The translations under genes and the position numbers were made by a program. Shown here one piece after another: positions 1-6,053 of a DNA stretch of 7,387 nucleotides. The stretch's first letter is position 1; each line of letters opens with the position of its first letter. Location: assembly GCA_002305435.1 (NCBI GenBank), contig DBQZ01000080.1:14037-21423 (forward strand), in the 5' to 3' direction. Origin of the DNA: Clostridiales bacterium UBA1381. Its GTDB lineage: Bacteria; Bacillota; Clostridia; UBA1381. The notes under the pieces were generated by a model, which ran no database searches, was not told where the DNA came from, and saw nothing but the letters and a program-made list of their open reading frames with translations.

Positions 1-356
1 GTAAGCTCAAATTTTCTGCCGTTCCTGTCCTGCGCTACGACCGTTACCACGTTCGGCCGCTCCACATCGTACCACTCATCCGGAATACTCAAGCAGCCCT
101 CCTGACCGAGCTGCTCTCCCTCCGTCTTTGTTATAGTCGGGTTTATAAGCTCTATCCTGCCCTCGCCGACATCTATAACCACAGCTCTTTTCAGTATGCC
201 CACCTGCGGTGCGGCCAATCCCGCCCCGTCTCTTTTTTTCATCGTTTCATACATATCGTCGAGGAGCTGGGCCAATTTATCGTCGAATTTTACGACTTCC
301 TTGCTCCTTTTTCTCAGTATCTCGTCGCCCTTTATTCTGATCGTTCTTATCGCCAA
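1..356 (-). CDS. def: Peptide deformylase, N-terminal part (cut by left window edge)
   Basis: Removes the formyl group from the N-terminal methionine of new proteins, using a metal ion, in the cytoplasm at the ribosome exit. The first 118 residues are visible. Motif 1 is present as GAGLAAPQVG (residues 44-53) and motif 2 as QEGCLS (residues 85-90), whose cysteine is a metal ligand. The HExxH motif that supplies the other ligands lies beyond base 1 and cannot be checked. The start is chosen as the TTG at 356-354, 8 bases after a perfect AGGAGG at 370-365; an in-frame TTG at 362 is only 2 bases from that site. The gene begins 12 bases after the priA stop, whose TAG overlaps the ribosome binding site. 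fmt is the usual next gene in this cluster, but that is expectation and is not seen. Identity is very secure. Confidence 0.96.
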   Translation of the reverse strand, partial: MAIRTIRIKGDEILRKRSKEVVKFDDKLAQLLDDMYETMKKRDGAGLAAPQVGILKRAVVIDVGEGRIELINPTITKTEGEQLGQEGCLSIPDEWYDVERPNVVTVVAQDRNGRKFEL

Positions 357-364
357 AACCAATA

Positions 365-370
365 CCTCCT
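365..370 (-). promoter_or_regulatory. Ribosome binding site of def
   Basis: A perfect AGGAGG on the minus strand. Its first two bases are the last two bases of the priA TAG stop codon (371-369). The spacing of 8 bases selects the TTG at 356 over the TTG at 362. Overlap of stop and ribosome binding site suggests that ribosomes finishing priA may feed def. Confidence 0.85.
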
Positions 371-2597
371 AATAAACGCTGTTGGGATTTTTGTCTATCA
401 CGACTGTGACCGATTTATAAAGCCTATGCTTTAAGCACGCTTTCTGGGCTTTCAGCACATATTCGTTCAAGACCTCTATATTTTCACTTTTTATAAGTAT
501 CTGCCATCTGTATTTGTTTTTTATCTTCGGTATCTGCGCCTCTATCGGGCCTAATATCTGTATTTTACCCTTCAAAGACCTCATCGGCTCTAAACAACGG
601 GCGAAAAACCGTGACGCCTGCATGACGAGGTTCTTGCTCTCGCCGGAAAACTGCACGCTCTCTATCTCGCAGAACGGGGGATACCACATCGCCATTCTGG
701 CGGCTATTTCCTGATTGTAGAACGCACGGTAATCATGCAACTTTGCGATTTTCACCGCCTCATGATCGGGACTGTACGTCTGGACAACGGCTCTGCCGCC
801 CACATTTCCACGGCCGGCACGCCCCGTAACCTGTTCAAGCATGGCAAACGTCCTCTCGGAGCTGCGGTAATCATTTATGTGAAGCATCGTATCCGCTGAT
901 ATGACCCCCACGAGTGAAACGTTTTCAAAATCCAGCCCCTTTGCGACCATCTGCGTGCCTATCAATATATCGGCTTCCCTGTTTTTAAAAGCTGTGAGTA
1001 TATTTTCATGCGCTTCTTTCGTCCCTGTCGTATCCACATCCATTCGCAGAATACGTGCTGCCGGAAAAAGCTGCTTTGTTTCAGCCTCCACCCTCTGTGT
1101 ACCTCCGCCGAAATGGCGTATATATTTCGATGCACAGACCGGACAAATTTTCGGTGCAGCAACTGTATAGCCGCAGTAATGGCAGCGCAGCATTTCACCT
1201 GTTCTGTGATACGTCAGCGATATGCTGCAATTGGGACATTCTGCGACATAGCCGCAGTTTCGGCATGAAACAAAGGTGGAAAATCCACGCCTGTTCATCA
1301 GCAGTATAACCTGTTCGCCCCGCTTGATGGTTTTATCCATCTCACTTATCAAAAGGCGGGAAAACATACGCTTGTTTCCCTCTTTCAGCTCTCGGCGCAT
1401 ATCGACAATTTCCACCGGCGGCAGCGGTCGCTCGTTTACACGGCGAAGCATTTCTATCAGCGTATATTCGCCGTCAAGAGCGTGCTTGTAATCCTCAACC
1501 GACGGTGTCGCAGATGCTAAAACGAGCGGCGCCTTGTGCTGAGCAGCACGGAATCTTGCCACCTCATGGGTGCTGTAACGAGGGGCATTTTCCGATTTAT
1601 ACGTTTCGGAATGTTCCTCGTCCATTATTATCACCCCTATATCGTCAAAAGGGGCGAAAACAGCCGACCGTGCGCCAATTGCAATATCCGCTTCACCGTC
1701 ACGCATCCGCCGCCATTCATCAAACCGCTCTCCTGCCGACAATCCCGAATGAAACACCGCAATCCTCTCGCCGAACCGTGACAGGAAGCGGTCTATCATC
1801 TGCTGTGTCAGTGATATTTCAGGCACAAGCAATACGGCTTTTTGACCCTTTCTTAAAACCTCGTCTATAACAGCCATGAATACCTCGGTCTTGCCGCTGC
1901 CGGTAACGCCCCTTAAGAGGAACTCCTCGAATCTTTCCTCATCCACCGCCGCTTTTATCCTCTCATACGCAGCCTGCTGCTCGCTGCTGAGAGGCGGTGC
2001 GCTACACCGCTCAACCGCACGTCCCTTAAGAGGGTTCCGGTAGATGTCGGCTGTAAATATCTCTGCCATGCCCTTTTTCGCAAGCGTCCGTATAACTCCG
2101 GCGGTACAGCCGGATGCAGAGCATAGCTCCGACAAAATCATGTCGCCCTTACCGGCTGCCTCCTCAAGTACCCTTGCCTGTGCAGGAAACTTTTTTTCGA
2201 TATTCCCCGCCGTCTCCAACGCTTCCTCACGGGAAAGGCAAAGCCTCACCATGCGGATCGAAATACCGTTTTTCTTTCCCGGCTGCGGAGATACGGCCTT
2301 TATTGCGTCTATAAAGCTGCAAAGATACTTCTCACGCATCCAATAGATAAGCTCGAGCATCTTCTCATCGAACATACGCCCGCAGCTATGAACCGAGGAT
2401 ATATTCTTCAGCTCCTTCATGCTGCCGGAGCTTTTTATACCAAGCACAAATCCCTCGCACAGCCCGTCTCCCCTGCCAAACGGCACCTCAACGCTGCTGC
2501 CGATTATAATTTTGCCCTCAAGTTCCTCCGGTATCCGGTAATCATAGAGCTTATCTGTGTTTTTGGAAAGCCTGTTTACGGCTACCTGAGCAATCAC
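369..2597 (-). CDS. priA: Primosomal protein N' (PriA), replication restart DNA helicase
   Basis: A superfamily 2, 3'-to-5' DNA helicase that recognises stalled forks and reloads the replisome. Starting from the GTG at 2597 the protein has 742 residues, normal for the family. An N-terminal DNA-binding domain (IAQVAVNRL at residues 2-10, LYDYRIPEEL at 17-26) is followed by Walker A GVTGSGKT (230-237) and the DEEH box (326-329). Four CxxC pairs for two zinc ions start at C445, C454, C472 and C485. The helicase motifs GTQMVAKGLDF (547-557) and QVTGRAGR (589-596) follow. The reading frame stays open to a TTG at 2642, but that extra 15-residue stretch lies within rpoZ coding and does not resemble PriA. 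GGAG at 2608-2605 sits 7 bases before the GTG. The gene begins 1 base after the rpoZ stop. The frame is intact. Confidence 0.97.
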   Translation of the reverse strand: MIAQVAVNRLSKNTDKLYDYRIPEELEGKIIIGSSVEVPFGRGDGLCEGFVLGIKSSGSMKELKNISSVHSCGRMFDEKMLELIYWMREKYLCSFIDAIKAVSPQPGKKNGISIRMVRLCLSREEALETAGNIEKKFPAQARVLEEAAGKGDMILSELCSASGCTAGVIRTLAKKGMAEIFTADIYRNPLKGRAVERCSAPPLSSEQQAAYERIKAAVDEERFEEFLLRGVTGSGKTEVFMAVIDEVLRKGQKAVLLVPEISLTQQMIDRFLSRFGERIAVFHSGLSAGERFDEWRRMRDGEADIAIGARSAVFAPFDDIGVIIMDEEHSETYKSENAPRYSTHEVARFRAAQHKAPLVLASATPSVEDYKHALDGEYTLIEMLRRVNERPLPPVEIVDMRRELKEGNKRMFSRLLISEMDKTIKRGEQVILLMNRRGFSTFVSCRNCGYVAECPNCSISLTYHRTGEMLRCHYCGYTVAAPKICPVCASKYIRHFGGGTQRVEAETKQLFPAARILRMDVDTTGTKEAHENILTAFKNREADILIGTQMVAKGLDFENVSLVGVISADTMLHINDYRSSERTFAMLEQVTGRAGRGNVGGRAVVQTYSPDHEAVKIAKLHDYRAFYNQEIAARMAMWYPPFCEIESVQFSGESKNLVMQASRFFARCLEPMRSLKGKIQILGPIEAQIPKIKNKYRWQILIKSENIEVLNEYVLKAQKACLKHRLYKSVTVVIDKNPNSVY

Positions 2598-2598
2598 C

Positions 2599-2853
2599 TT
2601 ACTGCTCCGCCGGATATTGCTCCTCAGGCGTATCAGCGTCAATATATCTTATATTGCCGCTTGCTATCTCATGAGCAGCGATTGAGACGGGTTTGTCGGA
2701 ATCGCAGTGTGCATACTCGGTTATATCTCTGCCCTCGGAACGTGCCTTACCTATCATCCTCGCCCTTTTTGCCGCAAGCGTTACAAGGGTGTAACGGCAG
2801 CCGTTTTTGTGTACGTGTTCCAAAAGCTCGCTTATTCCCGGTTTTATAATCAT
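2599..2853 (-). CDS. rpoZ: DNA-directed RNA polymerase omega subunit
   Basis: The small omega subunit that wraps the C-terminal part of beta-prime and helps RNA polymerase assemble. The protein has 84 residues, a normal size. The family pattern is clear: KPGISELLEHV (residues 4-14), then YTLVTLAAKRARMI (21-34) with the near-invariant AAKRAR, and KPVSIAAHEI (54-63) followed by GNIRY. Between the first helix and YTLV there is a short loop (HKNGCR) that looks a few residues longer than in common omegas. The C-terminal tail is acidic (DADTPEE). The start is ATG at 2853, with AAAGGAGA at 2868-2861. It lies 36 bases after gmk and 1 base before priA, its normal cluster neighbours. The family assignment rests on short motifs, but the context makes it very likely. 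Confidence 0.93.
   Translation of the reverse strand: MIIKPGISELLEHVHKNGCRYTLVTLAAKRARMIGKARSEGRDITEYAHCDSDKPVSIAAHEIASGNIRYIDADTPEEQYPAEQ
2605..2608 (-). promoter_or_regulatory. Ribosome binding site that decides the priA start
   Basis: GGAG on the minus strand, inside the last codons of rpoZ and 7 bases before GTG 2597-2595. It supports the shorter 742-residue PriA over the frame opening at TTG 2642, where I see no purine-rich site at proper spacing. Confidence 0.7.
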
Positions 2854-2860
2854 TTCACAT

Positions 2861-2868
2861 TCTCCTTT
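2861..2868 (-). promoter_or_regulatory. Ribosome binding site of rpoZ
   Basis: AAAGGAGA on the minus strand, with GGAG ending 8 bases before the ATG at 2853. It lies in the 36-base gap after gmk, so rpoZ has its own initiation site rather than relying on overlap with gmk. Confidence 0.75.
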
Positions 2869-2889
2869 ATGATTTTCACACTCGTTATA

Positions 2890-3489
2890 TCAATATTTTT
2901 CATCAAGAAGAGCCTCTATCCGCCGCCTTGTTCCGGCTTCCCTGTGCATTACGGAAATCACCTCTTCAACGCAAGCGTCAAGGTCATCGTTTTCTATAAT
3001 ATAATTGTATTTCGGCGCCTGCTCAAATTCCCAGCGGGCAGCATCCATCCTCTGTGCTATCTGCTCATCGGTTTCACGTCCCCTCGTCTCGAGCCTTCTT
3101 TTTAGCTCCGCCATAGACGGGGGCACTATAAATATCAGCACAGCTTCGGGGAACATCTTCTTAACCTGCAATGCGCCGTTGGGCTCTATCTCCAACAGCA
3201 CATTCTCTCCCTTTTCAAGCCGGTCAAAAACCTTCCTTTTGGGCGTGCCGTAGAAATTGCCGCTGTACTCGGCCCATTCAAGCATTTCGCCTGCATCTAT
3301 CAGGTTTTTAAATTCCTCACGGGTATGATAGTAATAATTCACACCATCAGCCTCGCCCTTTCGTATCTCACGTGAGGTTGCAGATATTGAAAGGAACAAT
3401 TCCTCTTCCCTTTTCAAAAGCTCTTCGCATATCGTGCCCTTGCCGGTTCCCGAGGGACCGGACATCACAAAAAGCAATCCTTTATTCAA
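2890..3489 (-). CDS. gmk: Guanylate kinase
   Basis: Converts GMP (and dGMP) plus ATP to GDP plus ADP, an essential cytoplasmic step of guanine nucleotide synthesis and salvage. The 199-residue length is typical. The P-loop GPSGTGKGT is at residues 11-19. The GMP-binding segment is SISATSREIRKGE (34-46), with R40 and R43 in the expected places, and EYSGNFYGTP (74-83) follows. The lid region with RGRETDEQIAQR (136-147) is intact. Two positions differ from the common pattern: I42 replaces the usual proline in TTRxPRxGE, and the usual EID(V/x)QGA reads EIEPNGA at 100-106. In Firmicutes this enzyme is a known target of (p)ppGpp; that is family knowledge and is not shown here. The start is TTG at 3489, 9 bases after AGGAGG; it overlaps the remA end by 8 bases. 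Confidence 0.97.
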   Translation of the reverse strand: MNKGLLFVMSGPSGTGKGTICEELLKREEELFLSISATSREIRKGEADGVNYYYHTREEFKNLIDAGEMLEWAEYSGNFYGTPKRKVFDRLEKGENVLLEIEPNGALQVKKMFPEAVLIFIVPPSMAELKRRLETRGRETDEQIAQRMDAARWEFEQAPKYNYIIENDDLDACVEEVISVMHREAGTRRRIEALLDEKY

Positions 3490-3745
3490 CGTCGCTCTCC
3501 TCCTCGTCCATTGAATGGCCGAGCCTGTTTGCTATTGTTTCCGGCTGCAGAGCCGAAAGCACGACGTGCGAGCTGTCAGTTATAATAACCGCCCTCGTGC
3601 GCCGCCCGTATGTAGCGTTTACAAGCTCGCCGTTTTCATCAGCTTCCTTTATAACCCTCTTTATCGGAGCCGATTCGGGGCTTACTATCGCCACTATCCT
3701 CGACGCCGACACCATGTTGCCAAATCCTATATTTATCAGTTTCAA
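3482..3745 (-). CDS. remA: RemA-family DNA-binding regulator (DUF370)
   Basis: A small DNA-binding protein. In Bacillus subtilis RemA activates matrix and osmoprotection genes; the targets here are unknown. The 87-residue sequence is close to the family consensus throughout: KLINIGFGN (2-10), IVSPESAPIKR (20-30), ATYGRRTRAVIITDS (44-58) and QPET (67-70). From memory of the Bacillus protein, its DNA-contact arginines R18, R50 and R51 correspond to R16, R48 and R49 here, so DNA binding should be kept. The last dozen residues are acidic and variable. The start is TTG at 3745, 7 bases after AGGGG, and translation from it gives the normal N-terminus. It lies 10 bases after yicC and overlaps gmk by 8 bases. 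This position between yicC and gmk is typical for Firmicutes. Confidence 0.96.
   Translation of the reverse strand: MKLINIGFGNMVSASRIVAIVSPESAPIKRVIKEADENGELVNATYGRRTRAVIITDSSHVVLSALQPETIANRLGHSMDEEESDVE
3499..3504 (-). promoter_or_regulatory. Ribosome binding site of gmk, inside remA
   Basis: AGGAGG on the minus strand, 9 bases before the TTG at 3489. It falls in the remA codons for the acidic tail (EEES), so the run of Glu codons doubles as the ribosome binding site of the next gene. Confidence 0.8.
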
Positions 3746-3752
3746 TGTTGTT

Positions 3753-3757
3753 CCCCT
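3753..3757 (-). promoter_or_regulatory. Ribosome binding site of remA, overlapping the yicC stop
   Basis: AGGGG on the minus strand, 7 bases before the TTG at 3745. The AG at its 5' end is part of the yicC TAG stop codon (3758-3756). The same stop-within-site layout is seen at priA-def. Confidence 0.75.
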
Positions 3758-4631
3758 ATTCTATGTTTTGTATTTGCTCTCTGAGCTTTTCAAGCTCACC
3801 CTTAAGCTCCAGCACAAGCTTTGATATTTCTATATCAGAAGCCTTTGAGCCTATGGTATTTATCTCCCGGTTAATCTCCTGTACCAAAAAGTCAAGCCTG
3901 CGCCCTGCCGGCAGCTCGCTCGATGTTATTTCGCAGAACTCCTTAAAATGGCTGTCAAGGCGTACCGTCTCTTCATTAACCGCTACCTTGTCAGCAAAAA
4001 TCGCCACCTCTGTCAATATGCGCTGTTCATCAGGCGTTTCGGAGCCTAAAAGGTCTTTTATCTTCGCATAGAGCTTCTTCTGATATTCCTCTACAGTTTC
4101 GGGCGACCGCCTGTCTATTTCTGCGGCAAGCGTCCTCATATAACTAACCCGACCCTCAAGATCGGTGCGGATACGCTCTCCCTCTCTTGTGCGCATCTGA
4201 CAGAACAGCTCAAGCGCCTCTTTTAATACCGGCTCCACACAGCTCCAAAGCTCTTCCTGATCCTCCAGCCGTCTTTCGACCTTGAATATGTCGGCATTTC
4301 TGGCAACGCTCATCACGCTTATATCATCCTTTAGACCGAAGCTGTCACGCAGCTCATAAAGCGCCCTTATGTAGCTCTCTGCTCCGCTTTTGTCGAGCAG
4401 TATGTCCTTATCGTCCCCATCACACGTTTCTATCGTTATAAAAATATCGACCTTGCCGCGGGCTATATATTCCGAAGCAAGCTTTCTTACTCTTTCTTCC
4501 AAAAAATAGTAGTGGCGTGGCAGTTTTATGGTATAATCCGAATAACGGTGGTTTACGGACCTCACCTCTGCCAGTATCTTTTTGTTGCCCACAACGGCCT
4601 CATGCCTGCCGTATCCGGTCATGCTTTTCAT
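3756..4631 (-). CDS. yicC: YicC/YloC-family endoribonuclease
   Basis: A member of the YicC-like family; the E. coli and B. subtilis (YloC) members have been reported to act as endoribonucleases. With the ATG at 4631 the protein has 291 residues, the family size. The N-terminus MKSMTGYGR (1-9) is the family hallmark. EVRSVNHRYSD (22-32) and RGKVDI (59-64) follow in the YicC N-terminal domain. EVAIFADKVAVNEE (208-221), RLDSH (224-228) and RLDFLVQEINREINTIGSK (245-263) mark the C-terminal DUF1732 domain, which ends in a charged helix. An in-frame GTG at 4652 would add seven residues ahead of the hallmark. AAAGG at 4643-4639, 7 bases before ATG 4631, favours the shorter form. It is the first gene after the only clear promoter in the window. 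Confidence 0.95.
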   Translation of the reverse strand: MKSMTGYGRHEAVVGNKKILAEVRSVNHRYSDYTIKLPRHYYFLEERVRKLASEYIARGKVDIFITIETCDGDDKDILLDKSGAESYIRALYELRDSFGLKDDISVMSVARNADIFKVERRLEDQEELWSCVEPVLKEALELFCQMRTREGERIRTDLEGRVSYMRTLAAEIDRRSPETVEEYQKKLYAKIKDLLGSETPDEQRILTEVAIFADKVAVNEETVRLDSHFKEFCEITSSELPAGRRLDFLVQEINREINTIGSKASDIEISKLVLELKGELEKLREQIQNIE

Positions 4632-4638
4632 AAGGCGA

Positions 4639-4643
4639 CCTTT
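4639..4643 (-). promoter_or_regulatory. Ribosome binding site that decides the yicC start
   Basis: AAAGG on the minus strand, 7 bases before ATG 4631. It lies downstream of the alternative GTG at 4652, which argues that the GTG is in the untranslated leader. Confidence 0.65.
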
Positions 4644-4681
4644 CCTTTCCACAGCTTTTTGCCGGTATTTCTTATCTAAAT

Positions 4682-4710
4682 ATTATATCACAAAATTTTC
4701 CGTTTGCATA
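4682..4710 (-). promoter_or_regulatory. Promoter of the yicC-remA-gmk-rpoZ-priA-def cluster
   Basis: The minus strand carries a perfect TATAAT at 4687-4682 preceded by TGA (4690-4688), giving an extended -10 element TGATATAAT. At 17-bp spacing the -35 position reads TATGCA (4710-4705), matching the sigma-A consensus at only three of six bases. A weak -35 with an extended -10 is a known workable combination. Transcription would begin near 4675, giving a leader of about 45 bases before yicC. The region just upstream is very AT-rich and could act as an UP element. The call is by eye, but the -10 is strong and lies in the only intergenic gap of the window. Confidence 0.72.
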
Positions 4711-4714
4711 CATC

Positions 4715-4726
4715 TTTTTGCAAAAA
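4715..4726. promoter_or_regulatory. 12-bp perfect palindrome upstream of the yicC promoter, possible operator
   Basis: TTTTTGCAAAAA is a perfect inverted repeat centred about 45 bp before the inferred start of transcription. Its half TGCAAA recurs 14 bp closer to the promoter (4708-4703, minus strand), where it overlaps the -35 region. Position and symmetry fit a protein binding site or a curved UP-like element. In such AT-rich DNA a chance palindrome is quite possible. No stem rich in G and C is present, so it does not look like a terminator for the upstream gene. Confidence 0.35.
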
Positions 4727-4748
4727 TTTAAAATTTATTGATAATTCA

Positions 4749-5339
4749 TCATTTTTCCCGCAGCCATCCGCGGTTTATTGACTCTTTTATCAAAGCGTCG
4801 GCCACCTCATATAACCTCGGAGCGCCAATCTTTATCGGAGCTGCACGGCGGTACACCATATCCGCCGTAACACTGCCGTCTTTCCACGTGTAGCCTTCAG
4901 TGCGGAAATTATTTATAAGCGGCTGCAGTCTGTCCAACGCCCCGGCAAATGCAGCCTCGGAGGTTTTTCCCGATTCAAATTCCTCCCACAAACTGCGAAA
5001 CTCCTTCTCCTGTTCGGGCGGCAGCATGGAAAACAGCTTATCGGCAGCTGCGGTCTCCCTTGCCTCTTTCGTTTTCGCCCCTTCCGTATCATAAGCAAAC
5101 GTATCGCCTGCATATATCTCCACCAAATCATGCACAAGCACAAGACGTATAACACGTTCCATATCAGGGCTGCCCTCAGCATATTCGCCGAGCGTCATCG
5201 CCATCACCGCCAAATGCCACGAATGTTCGGCATCCGTTTCCGCCCGTGATACATCCGACAGCATCGTCCGGCGGTATATCTTTTTCATATCATCGCAGAC
5301 AGCCAAAAATTCCAGCTGGCTTTTGAGTCTTTCGGTCAT
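4749..5339 (-). CDS. HD-domain metal-dependent phosphohydrolase, YfbR/HDDC2-type (HD_3), probable 5'-nucleotidase
   Basis: A cytoplasmic HD-superfamily hydrolase. The best-known relatives (E. coli YfbR, human HDDC2) remove phosphate from deoxyribonucleoside 5'-monophosphates; the substrate here is inferred. The metal-binding set is complete and in order: H39 in AEHSWHLA, H70-D71 in VHDLVEIYAGDT, with E74 and D79, and D136 in ALDRLQPL. R24 lies near the site. The 196-residue length and one-domain layout match the family. I chose ATG 5339, whose ATGA overlaps the sirtuin stop and which lies 10 bases after GGAGG (5354-5350). A GTG at 5348 would add three residues but abuts the ribosome binding site. 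It is the last gene of the right-hand block. Family is secure; exact substrate is not. Confidence 0.9.
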   Translation of the reverse strand: MTERLKSQLEFLAVCDDMKKIYRRTMLSDVSRAETDAEHSWHLAVMAMTLGEYAEGSPDMERVIRLVLVHDLVEIYAGDTFAYDTEGAKTKEARETAAADKLFSMLPPEQEKEFRSLWEEFESGKTSEAAFAGALDRLQPLINNFRTEGYTWKDGSVTADMVYRRAAPIKIGAPRLYEVADALIKESINRGWLREK

Positions 5340-6052
5340 ACGCCGCACACCTCCGCAAAAACCCTGCCTATCGCATCATGCAGGCTTATCCTTGCCATAT
5401 TATCCGCACCGGTAGGAGACTTGTTGATAAGCACCAGCTTATCCCCCTGATAATAGTATATCAGGTTGGCAGCCGGATATACTACAAGTGAAGTGCCGCC
5501 TATTATTAAAACATCGGCCTTGCGGATATAATCAACCGCTTTTGAAAGGACGGTTTCATTCAGCATCTCCTCATACAAGACAACGTCCGGCTTAATGATA
5601 CCGCCGCAGCTGCAATACGGCACTCCTTCTGTCTCCATTATGCTGTCAAGCGTGTAAAACTTATGGCAGCGGCAGCAGTAATTGCGATGTATTGAGCCGT
5701 GCAGCTCAAGCACATTCCTGCTGCCGGCAGCCTGGTGCAGTCCGTCAATGTTCTGGGTTATAACAGCCTTTATTTTGCCCTCTTCCTCAAGCTTTGCAAG
5801 GGCAATATGCGCCTTGTTCGGTTTAGCGTCACGGTATACCATCCTGTCACGGTAGAAGCGGTAAAACTCCGCCGGGTTTTGTTTAAAAAAGCTGTGGCTT
5901 ATTATTTCTTCAGGCGGATAATCGTAGTTTTGGTTGTAAAGTCCGTCCGTACTTCTAAAATCGGGTATTCCGCTTTCTGTGGATACCCCAGCCCCGCCGA
6001 AAAATACTATGTTGTCGCTTGACTCAATAAGCTCCCTAAGCTCCTCATACAT
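5336..6052 (-). CDS. cobB: NAD-dependent protein deacylase, Sir2 family
   Basis: Removes acetyl (or other acyl) groups from lysines using NAD, giving nicotinamide and O-acyl-ADP-ribose. The 238 residues form a minimal single-domain sirtuin. The NAD-binding GGAGVSTESGIPDFRS (19-34), TQNIDGLH (99-106) and catalytic H118 in LELHGS are all present. A zinc knuckle is formed by C126 and C129 (CCRC leaves C127 as an alternative) with C147 and C149, the second pair being CxC. GGTSLVVYPAAN (185-196) is the second Rossmann motif. I see no Tyr-xx-Arg pair of the kind that marks desuccinylases, so deacetylase activity is the better guess. ATG 6052 follows the M42 stop by 1 base, with GAGGTG (6065-6060) 7 bases away inside that gene. 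Its end overlaps the HD gene. The symbol is a general label; orthology to E. coli CobB is not claimed. Confidence 0.95.
   Translation of the reverse strand: MYEELRELIESSDNIVFFGGAGVSTESGIPDFRSTDGLYNQNYDYPPEEIISHSFFKQNPAEFYRFYRDRMVYRDAKPNKAHIALAKLEEEGKIKAVITQNIDGLHQAAGSRNVLELHGSIHRNYCCRCHKFYTLDSIMETEGVPYCSCGGIIKPDVVLYEEMLNETVLSKAVDYIRKADVLIIGGTSLVVYPAANLIYYYQGDKLVLINKSPTGADNMARISLHDAIGRVFAEVCGV
5350..5354 (-). promoter_or_regulatory. Ribosome binding site of the HD hydrolase, inside the sirtuin gene
   Basis: GGAGG on the minus strand, 10 bases before ATG 5339 and only 1 base before the alternative GTG 5348. It therefore selects the ATG. It lies in the codons for the sirtuin C-terminus. Confidence 0.75.
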
Positions 6053-6053
6053 T

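Noticed and set aside
2598..2642. Longer PriA starting at TTG 2642
   Set aside because: The extra 15 residues come from rpoZ coding sequence in another frame, do not resemble a PriA N-terminus, and have no properly spaced ribosome binding site. GTG 2597 has one.
2388..2849. Plus-strand open frame of 153 codons opposite priA and rpoZ
   Set aside because: It runs antisense across two confidently identified genes, shows no recognisable domain, and is rich in residues typical of shadow frames (Cys, Arg, Pro, Leu).
3372..3824. Plus-strand open frame of 150 codons opposite gmk, remA and yicC
   Set aside because: It crosses three real genes on the other strand and is Ser-rich, as expected when reading antisense to Glu/Arg-rich proteins. 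No ribosome binding site or family similarity was seen.
4632..4652. Longer YicC starting at GTG 4652
   Set aside because: The family begins at M-x-SMTG(F/Y)GR, which matches ATG 4631. AAAGG sits between the two candidates with correct spacing for the ATG.
4691..4748. Intrinsic terminator after the HD gene
   Set aside because: The region has T and A runs and small AT-only palindromes but no GC-rich stem followed by a T tract on the minus strand.
5336..6052. Sirtuin as part of an anti-phage defence system (Thoeris, DSR, pAgo-associated Sir2)
   Set aside because: It is a short, zinc-containing, catalytically complete deacylase without extra domains and without defence partners nearby. Housekeeping deacylation is the simpler reading.
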